A stretch of 64,000 bases of DNA from Ilumatobacter sp. (GCF_030065885.1 NZ_JASJCS010000007.1:46625-110624), one strand, 5' to 3'. Counted from the first letter of the stretch, positions 18,438 to 28,137 are shown. The notes: generated by a model from the letters alone, not told the origin. Made by a program: numbers and translations.

Positions 18438-19439
18438 ATGTCCTCGGGGGCCCATGCGCGTGACCTGGTCGATCCGTTCGATCGCGTCGTGCGCGACCTG
18501 CGGATCTCGGTCACCGACCGCTGCAACTTCCGGTGCACCTACTGCATGCCGTCCGAGGGCATGCAGTGGATGCCGCGGTCCGAGATCCTGACGTTCGAGG
18601 AGATCGAGCGCATCGCCCGCATCTGCGTCGAGCGGTACGGCTTCGACGGCATCCGGCTCACCGGCGGCGAGCCGACCATCCGGGCGCACGTCACGACGCT
18701 GGTGGCGAAGCTCGCCGCGCTCGGCGTCGATCTCGCGCTCACCACCAACGGTGCCACGCTGCGCAACAGCGCGTTCGACCTGCGCGAGGCCGGCCTGAGC
18801 CGCATCAACATCAGCCTCGACACGCTCGACCGCGAGAAGTTCGCGCAGATGACGCGTCGCGACGAGCTCGACAACGTGCTGGCCGGCATCCAGGCCGCCA
18901 AGTCCGCCGGGTTCGACCCGGTGAAGATCAACGCGGTGGTCGAGCGCGGCGTCAACGACGACGAGGTCGTCGACCTGGCGCGGTTCGGCCGCGACGAGGG
19001 CCTCGAGATGCGGTTCATCGAGTTCATGCCGCTCGACGCCTCCGACGAGTGGCAGCGGGCGAAGGTGGTCGGCCAGGCGGAGATCGTCGACATGATCGCG
19101 GCGGAGTGGGCGGTCGAGCAGCTGCCGGCGCGCGGCGCGGCGCCGGCCAACATGTGGCGATACGCCGACGGCGCCGGCAAGGTCGGGGTGATCCCGACGG
19201 TCACCAACCCGTTCTGCGGCGATTGCGACCGGGTCCGACTGACGGCCGACGGACAGTTCCGCACATGCCTGTTCGCCACCGACGAGTTCGACCTGCGCGA
19301 CGCCATGCGCAGCGGCGAGACCGACGACCAGCTCGCCGCACGCATCGAGGCGGCGGTCGGCACCAAGTGGGCGGGGCACCAGATCAACCAGGTCAACTTC
19401 ATCCGTCCGCAACGCTCGATGAGCCAGATCGGCGGCTGA
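18438..19439 (+). CDS. moaA: GTP 3',8-cyclase MoaA (radical SAM)
   Basis: DLRISVTDRCNFRCTYCMPSEGMQWMP (CxxxCxxC) and C-terminal CGDCDRVRLTADGQFRTCLFA second cluster motif. Confidence 0.96.
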   Translation: MSSGAHARDLVDPFDRVVRDLRISVTDRCNFRCTYCMPSEGMQWMPRSEILTFEEIERIARICVERYGFDGIRLTGGEPTIRAHVTTLVAKLAALGVDLALTTNGATLRNSAFDLREAGLSRINISLDTLDREKFAQMTRRDELDNVLAGIQAAKSAGFDPVKINAVVERGVNDDEVVDLARFGRDEGLEMRFIEFMPLDASDEWQRAKVVGQAEIVDMIAAEWAVEQLPARGAAPANMWRYADGAGKVGVIPTVTNPFCGDCDRVRLTADGQFRTCLFATDEFDLRDAMRSGETDDQLAARIEAAVGTKWAGHQINQVNFIRPQRSMSQIGG

Positions 19440-19441
19440 GC

Positions 19442-20422
19442 GTGCGCCGCACGGCAGCGGTCGCAGTGTCCGCCGCCGTGCTCGGCATCGGCGCAGTCGT
19501 CGTCGCCGCGATCTCGGCGATCGACGAGCCCGCCACCGTCGGCGAGCAGGCCGACCGCGTCCTCCCGCCCGGGCCGAGAGTCGGCGGCTGCCCGGTGTTC
19601 CCGGGTGACAACGCGTGGAACCAGGAGATCGCCGACACGCCGCTCCACCCGGACTCCGACGCGATCATCGCCCGCATCAACTCGTCGGGCGGCACCCGAC
19701 TGCACCCCGACTTCGGCGAGAACCCGGACTTCGGCATCCCCTTCGTGGTCGTGCCGGCCGACCAGCCCGAGGTGGCGATCGAGTACCGGGCCTTCGGCGA
19801 CGAGAGCGATCCCGGGCCCTTCCCGATCCCGCTCGACGCCCCCGTCGAGGGTGGCGCGGGTGCCGGCGGTGATCGTCACGTGCTGGTGCTGCGGTCGGGC
19901 ACCTGCGAGCTCTTCGAGCTGTACCGGGCGTTCCGGTCGGGCGGTGGCTGGGCCGCCGACAGCGGCGCCCGGTTCGACCTCACCTCGAACGACCTGCGCC
20001 CGCTCGGTTGGACGAGCGCCGACGCGGCCGGGTTGCCGATCCTGCCCGGGCTGGTCCGCTACGACGAGGTGGCCGCAGGGGAGATCCGCCACGCGATCCG
20101 CATCACCTTCTCACGGACCCGTCGCGGTTACGTGTTGCCGGCGACGCACTTCGCCTCCGATCGCACCGACGCCGACCTGCCGCCGATGGGTCTGCGGCTG
20201 CGACTGACGTCGTCGTACGACACGTCGGGCCTGACCGGCCAGGCCCGGGTGATCGCGGTGGCGATGCAGCGCTACGGGGTGATCGTCGCCGACAACGGCT
20301 CGAACTGGTTCTTCCAGGGTGCTCCCAGCCCCGGCTGGGACGACGACGATCTCGGCCAGCTCAAGGGGATCCCCGGCTCGGCGTTCGAGGTGGTCGACAC
20401 CGGTCCCGTCCTCGGCACGTGA
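19442..20422 (+). CDS. secreted protein of unknown function encoded between moaA and moaC
   Basis: GTG 19442 two bases after the moaA stop; N-terminal hydrophobic segment then GCPVFPGDNAWNQEIADTPLHPDSDAIIARI... Confidence 0.75.
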   Translation: MRRTAAVAVSAAVLGIGAVVVAAISAIDEPATVGEQADRVLPPGPRVGGCPVFPGDNAWNQEIADTPLHPDSDAIIARINSSGGTRLHPDFGENPDFGIPFVVVPADQPEVAIEYRAFGDESDPGPFPIPLDAPVEGGAGAGGDRHVLVLRSGTCELFELYRAFRSGGGWAADSGARFDLTSNDLRPLGWTSADAAGLPILPGLVRYDEVAAGEIRHAIRITFSRTRRGYVLPATHFASDRTDADLPPMGLRLRLTSSYDTSGLTGQARVIAVAMQRYGVIVADNGSNWFFQGAPSPGWDDDDLGQLKGIPGSAFEVVDTGPVLGT

Positions 20423-20484
20423 GCGTGTCCGGCGGGGCGGATCGCCCGGGTCGGGTGTGCGCCGCGCACTAGCCTCGGCCGTGC

Positions 20485-20970
20485 ATGAACGACGACCTCG
20501 AGTTCACCCATCTCGATCCGCTCGGCCACGCCCGCATGGTCGACGTCACCCCGAAGGAACCCTCGCACCGGCGTGCCGTGGCGCGCTGCAAGGTGTTCAT
20601 GAAGCCCGAGACCACAGCAGCGATCGCCAACCGCGAGGTCAAGAAGGGCGACGTGCTCGCCGTCGCCAGGGTGGCCGGCATCCAGGCCGCCAAGCGCACC
20701 GCCGACATCATCCCGCTGTGCCACCCGCTGCTGGTCGGGGCGGTCTCGGTCAGCTTCGACATCGGCGACGACCACGTGGCCGTCGAGGTGTTCGTCGACA
20801 CGGTCGATCGCACCGGGGTCGAGATGGAGGCGCTGCACGCCTGCTCGACCGCGGCGCTGACGATCTACGACATGTGCAAGTCGGCCGATCGGGGCATGAC
20901 GATCGGCGAGCTCGCGCTCTGGGAGAAGACCGGCGGGCGGTCCGGCACGTACCGCCGGGCGGAGGACTGA
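20485..20970 (+). CDS. moaC: cyclic pyranopterin monophosphate synthase MoaC
   Basis: ARMVDVTPKEPSHRRAVA, KRTADIIPLCHPL, DRTGVEMEALHACSTAALTIYDMCKS. Confidence 0.95.
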   Translation: MNDDLEFTHLDPLGHARMVDVTPKEPSHRRAVARCKVFMKPETTAAIANREVKKGDVLAVARVAGIQAAKRTADIIPLCHPLLVGAVSVSFDIGDDHVAVEVFVDTVDRTGVEMEALHACSTAALTIYDMCKSADRGMTIGELALWEKTGGRSGTYRRAED

Positions 20971-21045
20971 CCGTTGCGTGCGCCGGCGGCGTGGTCGCCC
21001 CGTGAACACCGGGTGACGCGGGTGTGACGATTGCCACGTTTCGCG

Positions 21046-21075
21046 TTGCCAGATCTGTTACGAATGTCGTAGAAT
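21046..21075 (+). promoter_or_regulatory. candidate sigma70-type promoter
   Basis: TTGCCA (21046-21051), 18-nt spacer, TAGAAT (21070-21075), upstream of CDS 21179. Confidence 0.4.
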
Positions 21076-21178
21076 CGTAATGAAACGTTGTTCTCCGACT
21101 CCGCCGCGGTGTTGCCGCCGCCGTCACGTCGAGACGACGCCGCTCGCGTCCCTGCACCCAATCGAAGGATTCTGAAAC

Positions 21179-21817
21179 ATGGGCGAACTCGTCCTGCTGG
21201 TCATCGGAGCTGCCTGGGCAGCCGTGCTGATCCCGCCGCTCCTCCGCAGTCGCATCGAGAACCGGCCCAACTCGTCGGTCACCGACTTCCGCCGTCAGCT
21301 CAACAAGCTCGAGAGCACGGTGCCGAGTCGCGCCGGTGCGCCGATGCGCGGCATGGCCCGCCCGCTCGCGCAGACGCCGCTGCAGCGCCCGGCGGCCGGT
21401 GGACGCCCCGGCATGCAGCCGGCCCAGATCCGTCGCAGCGCCGGGCGCAGCCACGGTGGCCGCACCGCGACGCTCGCGCCGCCGCACCAGCCGACCCAGC
21501 GCCGCCGCACGCACGGCGACCCGACCGGCGGGCACCCTCGCCCGCACCACGAGCAGGGTCAGCAGCACCGCCAGACCCACGTCGCGCGTCACGGCATGTC
21601 AGCGGCCGAGCAACTGCGCCGCCGGCGGTCGAACGTGCTGTTCATGCTCGTGCTCGTCGCCGGCAGCACCCTCTTCCTCGCCGCCACCACCCAGGCCGCG
21701 GCGATGCTGTACCTGTTCGCACTCGCCTTCCTGGCGCTGTGCGGGTACGCCTACCTGCTCTCGCAGGCCCGCCAGCGGGAGGCCCAGAGTTGGCCGACCG
21801 ACTGGATGCACTCCTGA
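21179..21817 (+). CDS. membrane protein of unknown function
   Basis: ORF 212 aa: N-terminal TM (LVLLVIGAAWAAVLIPPLL), long Arg/Pro-rich linker, two C-terminal TM segments. Confidence 0.7.
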   Translation: MGELVLLVIGAAWAAVLIPPLLRSRIENRPNSSVTDFRRQLNKLESTVPSRAGAPMRGMARPLAQTPLQRPAAGGRPGMQPAQIRRSAGRSHGGRTATLAPPHQPTQRRRTHGDPTGGHPRPHHEQGQQHRQTHVARHGMSAAEQLRRRRSNVLFMLVLVAGSTLFLAATTQAAAMLYLFALAFLALCGYAYLLSQARQREAQSWPTDWMHS

Positions 21818-21858
21818 CGATCCCGACTCGGCGCCGGTAGACTCACCGGCCGACACAC

Positions 21859-21931
<73 letters not shown>

Positions 21932-22306
21932 CTCTTCGGGATTCGGGCGAGTGACCGCTGGGCCGGATCGCCCCCGAATCGCTCCCTGACCCAGGACGTC
22001 CGACAGGGTGCGTCGACGTCCGCCGACGTCGATGGAGCGTTGCTCCGAGCTCGAGGATGACTCGGCCACGCGCACGCGTATCCGGTTCCGTGGGGACGAC
22101 GACTCCCGCATCGAGGTGCGGGGGAGCCGACGGCAAGGTCGAACACGCCATCAGCTGACGAGACTCGCGACAGGCCGACGCGACGGTGGCCGACGGGTGG
22201 AGGGACGGCATCGGCGATGAACGCGTCGGGCATGGGCCCAACAACACGCGACCGGGTCAGACGCCCCCCGGTCGATGACCATCGACACACGCGTCACGCC
22301 AGGTCA

Positions 22307-22320
22307 GGGACTTTGGTCCC
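22307..22320. promoter_or_regulatory. DosR/DevR-box-like palindrome
   Basis: GGGACTTTGGTCCC; compare the mycobacterial DosR consensus core GGGACTWWAGTCCC. 133 nt upstream of CDS 22453. Confidence 0.4.
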
Positions 22321-22401
22321 AACGCAAAGTGACCTACCTCTCACCGACCGTGACGTTGTCCCCTGAACATTTGCGCACGCAAGGGAACATACTCGGATCA
22401 G

Positions 22402-22427
22402 CACTTCGTGAACGGTTTCACGAAGTG
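22402..22427. repeat. perfect 11-bp inverted repeat (leader hairpin or operator)
   Basis: CACTTCGTGAA-cggt-TTCACGAAGTG immediately upstream of CDS 22453. Confidence 0.7.
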
Positions 22428-22452
22428 ACCCCGATCAGAAAGGGTTGCCAAC

Positions 22453-23244
22453 ATGCTCAGGAAGCCGCTCGGGCTCCTAGGAGTCTTCATGATCATCGTC
22501 GGGATCGGCTACTTCGTCGGTGCCGGCTGGGCGTGGACCAAGGTCGACGCCGGCTACAACTCGCTCGAGGCGTTCAGCGCCGCCCAGAACGTCGAGCTCA
22601 ACTACAACGACGACGGCGAGCTCGTCGATCGCGGCACCACCGAAGGTGCGCAGGCGATCATGCAACTCCTCGAAGACGACTGGAACTTCCCGGTCGTGAT
22701 GGGCGCCGGCGGCCTCGACCCCAACGACCCCGTCGTCAACAACCAGAGCGAGTACATGTACCAGATGGCGACGATCGTCTACCACGTGCTGCACGGCGAG
22801 CAGACGGTCATGCTCGACCAGGCGGGCATCGACGCCGCGATCGAGTCCGGCCAGCTCGGGGCCGACGGCACCTACAACGGCGTCGTCAGCGCCTACCAGG
22901 GCCAGGTGCTCGAGCCCGGCGCCTACACCGTCCCGGTCGACGGTCGCTACTGGACCGGCTTCAACCGCATGGACCTGCTCGACGGCCCCGCCCGTAGCCA
23001 GGCCTGGAGCGGCACCGCCCACGCACTCGTCGGCGAGCTCGGCGTCGGCGCCGTCACCCACAGCACCCTCCAGCTCTCGCTCGGCGTCGTGTTCCTCCTC
23101 CTCGGTCTCGGTGCGATCTGCACCGTGATGGGCGCCGCCTTCGTCTGGCACGTCCGGCGCGAAGACGGCAAGCAGATCCCCGACACCGTGCCCGAGGCCT
23201 TCCTCACCGAGACCATCGAGGGCAAGGAGTCCGCCACGGCCTGA
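22453..23244 (+). CDS. two-TM membrane protein of unknown function
   Basis: ORF 263 aa with an AAAGGGTT-like upstream sequence, TM near N-terminus (LLGVFMIIVGIGYFVGAGWAW) and near C-terminus. Confidence 0.8.
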   Translation: MLRKPLGLLGVFMIIVGIGYFVGAGWAWTKVDAGYNSLEAFSAAQNVELNYNDDGELVDRGTTEGAQAIMQLLEDDWNFPVVMGAGGLDPNDPVVNNQSEYMYQMATIVYHVLHGEQTVMLDQAGIDAAIESGQLGADGTYNGVVSAYQGQVLEPGAYTVPVDGRYWTGFNRMDLLDGPARSQAWSGTAHALVGELGVGAVTHSTLQLSLGVVFLLLGLGAICTVMGAAFVWHVRREDGKQIPDTVPEAFLTETIEGKESATA

Positions 23245-23310
23245 CGGCCTCCGAAGTCGACCACACGTCCCATCAGCGTCGGTCGGTCCGCCACGACCGA
23301 CACCGAGCAA

Positions 23311-23347
23311 CCCGGGTGGGCCCCTCTTCTGCAGGGGCCCACTCGGG
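23311..23347 (+). terminator. strong hairpin terminator after CDS 22453..23244
   Basis: 15-bp stem CCCGGGTGGGCCCCT / AGGGGCCCACTCGGG (one G-T), 7-nt loop; weak T-tract. Confidence 0.65.
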
Positions 23348-23564
23348 TGTCTTCGCGTCGGGAGCGCGAACAGGACACGACCGACGCGTCGCATCGAAGC
23401 GGCTTCGCGGTTCCCTCAGCTCCACTCCGCAGTCGAGTTCCTCGTGCGTCGGCCGATGGCGCACGCTCACAACGTGAGCTCCTGCGAGTCGGTGAATTGG
23501 GCCCGGGCAGTCGGTGGGCCGATGGCGCTTGCGGGAAGCGACGCCGTGTGCGCATGTGGGTGGT

Positions 23565-24422
23565 GTGAGGACGAACCCCCGACGCTTCGCGATCGGGGCC
23601 GCGCTGCTCGCAGCAGTCGGTGCCTGCGGCGGCTCCGCCGACGAGACGCTGCCGCGTCCGGCGGCAGCACCGGACGAGTCGACGACGTCGACGACGGACG
23701 CTGCGACCACCACGACGGCGGCATCGACCACGACGGTCGCCGTCGAATCGGCGGGCCCGGCGCCCACGACGACGTCGACGACCACGACGACGACCTTGCC
23801 CGGCGAGCCGGTCGACGTCGCCATCGCCGGGACCGTGGCCCACGTGCCGGGCGTCGCCTTCGACGAGACGTTCGTGGTCAGGACCCTCCCGGGCGACGAG
23901 CAGCCGGAGGCCGCATCGCTGCCGGCGCTGACGCCGCTCGTGTTCACCGGCCGCGCCCAGGAGATCGACAGCGGTCGGACGCAGGTGCCCTGGGTGGAGG
24001 TCACCGCCGGTGACGTGACCGGGTGGATCTCCCAGTGGTCGCTCGTCTACCTCGGCGCACCGAGGGACATCACCGACGAGGTCGTGTCGGCGATCGGGAT
24101 GCAGCCGACCGCTCCGACGATGCTCGAGCTCGGCCAGATGGTCCTCGACGCCGACCCCGAGACGCCGCCCCCGGATGTGGTGCTCGCGGCCGCGCCGGGC
24201 GACGGACCGACCGCCGAGGTCGTGTACGACGTGTTCCCCGACGAGGCGTTCGGTGACGACGCCGCTCGTGGTGCTCGGCTACGGGTCACAGGTCGCCAGG
24301 TGCCCGCCGACGACCTCCCGGAGACCGCGTTCGCCGCCTCGGTCGAGTACGAGCTGGTGTCGGTCGAGGCATCCAGCCTCTGCACCCGTGGCGTCGATGC
24401 CGCGACCGGGGCCTGCATCTGA
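23565..24422 (+). CDS. lipoprotein with Thr-rich linker
   Basis: GTG 23565: VRTNPRRFAIGAALLAAVGACGG lipobox; TTTTTAASTTT linker; SH3-like region VPWVEVTAGDVTGWISQWSLVY. Confidence 0.7.
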   Translation: MRTNPRRFAIGAALLAAVGACGGSADETLPRPAAAPDESTTSTTDAATTTTAASTTTVAVESAGPAPTTTSTTTTTTLPGEPVDVAIAGTVAHVPGVAFDETFVVRTLPGDEQPEAASLPALTPLVFTGRAQEIDSGRTQVPWVEVTAGDVTGWISQWSLVYLGAPRDITDEVVSAIGMQPTAPTMLELGQMVLDADPETPPPDVVLAAAPGDGPTAEVVYDVFPDEAFGDDAARGARLRVTGRQVPADDLPETAFAASVEYELVSVEASSLCTRGVDAATGACI

Positions 24423-24479
24423 CGACGGCCTGCGGAACGCCGTCGGCGCGCCGCCGAGCCGGTACTGCGGCCGCGTCGA

Positions 24480-25832
24480 TCAACCGGCCGACCCGGACGG
24501 CCCGCCGCCGACTCGCGCGAGTGCGCCGTCGAGCTTCTCGAGGGCCTCGTCGCAGTAGGCGTCGTCGACCAGGAGGCCGAGCTTGAACTGGAGGACGCTG
24601 CGGTCGAATCCGGCCGGCATCGCCCACAGCCCGGCGCGGTAGAGCTCGGCGGCCATGACGAGCGCGCCGTGGTCGCCCGCGAACCGGAGTGCGAAGATCA
24701 CACCGAGCTGCCGGATCTCGACGAGGTGGGCATGCCGCTCGGCCAGCTCGTCGAGGCCGGCGCGCAGGCGGGCTGCGTTCCGCTCGACGAGCTGCGTCGT
24801 TGCCGGACGGGTGGCGATCTCGAGTGCCGTGAGGGCGATGCGGCAGCCGAGCTCCGAGCCGCCGAAGGTGGAGACGTACCCCCAGCCGTCCTCGTGCAGC
24901 CAACCGGCGGCATCGGGGGAGAGGACCAGCACGCCGATCGGGTAGAGGCCGCCGCCGAGCCCCTTGCCGGTCACGAGCATGTCGGGCTCGGCATCGAAGT
25001 GCTCGATCGCCCACAGCCTGCCGGACCGTCCGAGGCCGGTCTGGACCTCGTCGACGAGGAGCAGGGTGCCGTGCTCGTCGCAGAGCCGACGCGCCTCGGC
25101 GTAGAAGCCGGGTTCGGGGATCGGGAAGCCGGCTGTGGCCGGGAGTGGCTCGGCCATGAAGAGGGCGACGTCGTCATCGCAGAGGGTGTCGGCGAGCGCG
25201 TCGGCGTCGCTGAAGGGGACCCGCACGAAGTCGTCGTCGAACGCGCTGTCGAAGAAGCGGGCGTGGTCGTCGTTGCCCGCTGCGCCCGAGAGGCCGGAGC
25301 GGCCGTGGTAGCCGCGCTCGAACGAGACGACCTTGCGGCGGCCGGTGGCGCGGCGAGCGGACTTGATCGCCATGTCGATGGCCTCGCTGCCGCTGGGTGC
25401 GAGCACGCTGTACTGGAGGTCGCCGGGCGTGAGCTCGGCGAGGCGCTCCGCGAGCAGGGCGCGTGCCTCGCTGGGGAAGTGGTGGTTCCCGACGTCGAGC
25501 GTCCGCACGGCGTCCACGAGCTCGGCGACCAGCTCGGGGTTGCGGTGGCCGAAGTTGAACGTGCCGCCGTTGAGGTGCAGATCCTGCAGCTCGTGGCCGT
25601 CGACGTCCCAGATGCGGTACCCCTCGCGGCGACCGATCACGAGCGGTACGCCCGCCCCGAGCCACGTCGCCACGCGATGGGGCATCAGGTAGTCGTGCGA
25701 GCGGCGGAGGATGTCCTGCTTGTGCTCGGACATCCCGGCGAGGTGCCGCTCGAGGTCCGGTGGCATCGGGGTGGCTCCCATGGGTGTCGGGCCCTTCCGT
25801 GACTCGGACGAGATCTGTTCCATGTGTACCAC
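24480..25832 (-). CDS. class III (PLP) aminotransferase
   Basis: YRIWDVDGHELQDLHLNGGTFNFGHRNPELV; LLLVDEVQTGLGRSG; MLVTGKGLGGG (PLP Lys). Confidence 0.9.
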   Translation of the reverse strand: MVHMEQISSESRKGPTPMGATPMPPDLERHLAGMSEHKQDILRRSHDYLMPHRVATWLGAGVPLVIGRREGYRIWDVDGHELQDLHLNGGTFNFGHRNPELVAELVDAVRTLDVGNHHFPSEARALLAERLAELTPGDLQYSVLAPSGSEAIDMAIKSARRATGRRKVVSFERGYHGRSGLSGAAGNDDHARFFDSAFDDDFVRVPFSDADALADTLCDDDVALFMAEPLPATAGFPIPEPGFYAEARRLCDEHGTLLLVDEVQTGLGRSGRLWAIEHFDAEPDMLVTGKGLGGGLYPIGVLVLSPDAAGWLHEDGWGYVSTFGGSELGCRIALTALEIATRPATTQLVERNAARLRAGLDELAERHAHLVEIRQLGVIFALRFAGDHGALVMAAELYRAGLWAMPAGFDRSVLQFKLGLLVDDAYCDEALEKLDGALARVGGGPSGSAG

Positions 25833-25844
25833 TCGCGGTCCGGT

Positions 25845-26744
25845 TCAGGCGCCCGACTCGATGTCGTACAGGGTCCAGATGAACCACTCGTAAGGGCGTC
25901 GACGCACGGTCTCCTGCCACCACCGTTCGACGGCCTGCAGGCGCTTCAGGCGCGGGAACGTCGCGACGTCGTCCTCGTAATGCCGCTGCGCCTCGCGGGC
26001 CGTGATCGGCCGGTCGAGGTCGATGCGGCGGTTCAGCGCGGTCAGCATCGGGTCGACCCACGCCGTCAGGCCCTCCCGGATCAGGTTGGCCACGATGTCG
26101 ACCGCCACACCCCGCGGCTGCGACCACCGGTCGATGGTCGCGGTGAGCTCCCGCATCGCCGACCGGCGGGCGGGGGCCGGGATCATCTTGGCGAAGGGCC
26201 GCATGTCGAAGCGGAGGCGTCCGTCGGGGGTCCACAGGAACGGTGTGCCGACATCGACGAGCGTCGCCGTCGCCCCGTCCCACGAGAAGTTGGTGACCTG
26301 GGCGTCGATGCTGAACGTCGGGTCGACGACGCCGAGAGCGTCGGCCACTGCGGCCAGGAACGGGTGATCGGGGTCAGGTTCTGCCGCCGCGAGCACCTGG
26401 TTGCCGAACGAGGACGGCTCGAGCATCGGTTGCACGACGTAGCCGACGACACCGCGCGGATGCTCGGTCGCCATCACCGTGGTGTCGGGGATCGCCAGAC
26501 CGCACGCCCGCACCCGGTCGACGTACTCGTCGACGAGCGATGCATACCGCCGGAACTCATCGTCGGTGAACGGCGTGATCCGCTTGCAGGCGAACCGGGG
26601 TTCGTCGAACGGCCAGCCGAGCGCGATGGTGATCTCGCCGCGGCCGACGACATGCAACGTCGAGTCGTCCCGGGCCCGCAGCGCGTCGGCGACGGCGGCC
26701 TCGAGCGCCGCGAGCTCGGCCTGGCTCATCTCGATCTCGTGCAT
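25845..26744 (-). CDS. kinase/phosphotransferase-fold-like protein of unknown function
   Basis: ORF 299 aa: RFACKRITPF, VGYVVQPML, IDAQVTNFSWDGATATLVDVGTPFLW suggest a degenerate kinase-like core. Confidence 0.6.
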   Translation of the reverse strand: MHEIEMSQAELAALEAAVADALRARDDSTLHVVGRGEITIALGWPFDEPRFACKRITPFTDDEFRRYASLVDEYVDRVRACGLAIPDTTVMATEHPRGVVGYVVQPMLEPSSFGNQVLAAAEPDPDHPFLAAVADALGVVDPTFSIDAQVTNFSWDGATATLVDVGTPFLWTPDGRLRFDMRPFAKMIPAPARRSAMRELTATIDRWSQPRGVAVDIVANLIREGLTAWVDPMLTALNRRIDLDRPITAREAQRHYEDDVATFPRLKRLQAVERWWQETVRRRPYEWFIWTLYDIESGA

Positions 26745-26965
26745 TGGCCGTCACCCCTCTCGGCCGTCGAACCGGACGCTAATACGGGCGCACTCGGCCG
26801 AGCGTTCCCAGGTCGGCGGCTCGGTCGTCGAGGGGCCCGGTGACGTAGGCCCCTACCGCGTTCGGGGGCGTCGGAGGAGGATCGAGACAGGGTCTCCGAG
26901 CCGAACGTGTCGCTGCTGCCGGCCGGGGACTCGACCGTGGCCCCCGTGCCGTGAAGGAGGCAGTC

Positions 26966-27760
26966 ATGGCCATCTCAACCCCGCCCGAGGCGCGTCAGAC
27001 GCAGGCAGGTCCGAGACAGCGCGCGGAGCCGTCGCGATCGGAGTGGGTCGCGGACCGCGAGTTGCTCCGGTGGGGCGGGGTCTCGGGACTGGCAGGTGTG
27101 GTCAGCATGATCGGCGCGATCGTCGTCGTGGTCGCGCTCGGGCTGCCGGACGCGTCCGACTCCGAGACGCTCACCGACTTCGCCGACATCGAGTCGGGCC
27201 GCATCGCCGAGCACTTCTTCTACCTCGGCGCGCTGGTGGCGTTCGCCCTCCACGTGTTCGTCCTGCATCGCGTACTCAGGGCGACCCACCAGGCCGCCGC
27301 CCTGTTCGGCACGGTCACGGCTGCGTTCGGGTTCGTGATCCTGGCGGCCAGCTCGGTGCTGCACATGTCGACGTCGCCGCTGTCGGACCTGTACACCGAT
27401 CCGGACACGCCCGCCGAGGACCTGCCGGCGATCGAGTACGCCTGGCACGGCGCCCAGAGCGTGTTCGACACGATGCTGGCGACGGGCCTGCTGCTCGTCC
27501 CGATCGGAATCGTCCTGCTCGGCGTCGCGATGTGGCGAGCACCGGCGTTCGGCTCCGGCGTCGCCACGTTCGCCCTCGTGGTCGGCGCGGTGGGCACCCT
27601 CGGAGCGGCGATCGAGATCGTCGTTCCCGGATCGGACGTCTCCGCCGCCAGCGTGTTCGCGATCGTGCTGTTCCATCTCGTCACGGGCTGGTGGACGTTC
27701 AGGCTCGGCGACCAGGAGCGCGTCCAAGTCGCCAGCGACGAGCCGACCCCGGTCGGTTGA
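26966..27760 (+). CDS. multi-pass membrane protein (DUF4386-like)
   Basis: ATG 26966 preceded by AAGGAGG; about seven hydrophobic segments. Confidence 0.7.
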   Translation: MAISTPPEARQTQAGPRQRAEPSRSEWVADRELLRWGGVSGLAGVVSMIGAIVVVVALGLPDASDSETLTDFADIESGRIAEHFFYLGALVAFALHVFVLHRVLRATHQAAALFGTVTAAFGFVILAASSVLHMSTSPLSDLYTDPDTPAEDLPAIEYAWHGAQSVFDTMLATGLLLVPIGIVLLGVAMWRAPAFGSGVATFALVVGAVGTLGAAIEIVVPGSDVSAASVFAIVLFHLVTGWWTFRLGDQERVQVASDEPTPVG

Positions 27761-27883
27761 CGACACGGACGCCGTGGTCCGACGGGGCCGAGCGATGGCC
27801 GCTCGCCCGCCGGCGGGCGACCGGGCCCTCCCGCCGAGACGGGCGGACGATGGAGGTGGATCGAGACGGAGACGCCATGGGTG

Positions 27884-28108
27884 ATGGCGGACGGAGCGGG
27901 CGTGCGGGCGTGGAGGCGTGTCGGAGCGGCCGCCGTGGCGATCGCCGGGACCGCGCTCACCGCGTCGTGTGTGGTGTCGTGGCTGGTCAAGGCCGAGGTC
28001 GTCGACATCGAGAGCTTCACCGATCCCGGTTGACTGCTCCTGATCTTCCTGACGTTCGGCGGCGTGGCCCTGCTCGCGACGGGTGTGAGGGACTTCCTGC
28101 GGCACTGA
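27884..28108 (+). pseudogene. small two-TM protein interrupted by an in-frame TGA
   Basis: MADGAGVRAWRRVGAAAVAIAGTALTASCVVSWLVKAEVVDIESFTDPG-TGA(28031)-LLLIFLTFGGVALLATGVRDFLRH*; same frame throughout. Confidence 0.5.
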
Positions 28109-28137
28109 CCCGCTGACCTGCCGGAGACGACCGGTCG

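Noticed and set aside
17049-19412. 787 aa minus-strand ORF
   Set aside because: Lies antisense to moeA and moaA, which have clear family motifs; a high-GC third-position artefact.
23690-23810. ACG/ACC-rich quasi-repeat
   Set aside because: Encodes a Thr-rich linker in a lipoprotein; not a CRISPR or intergenic repeat.
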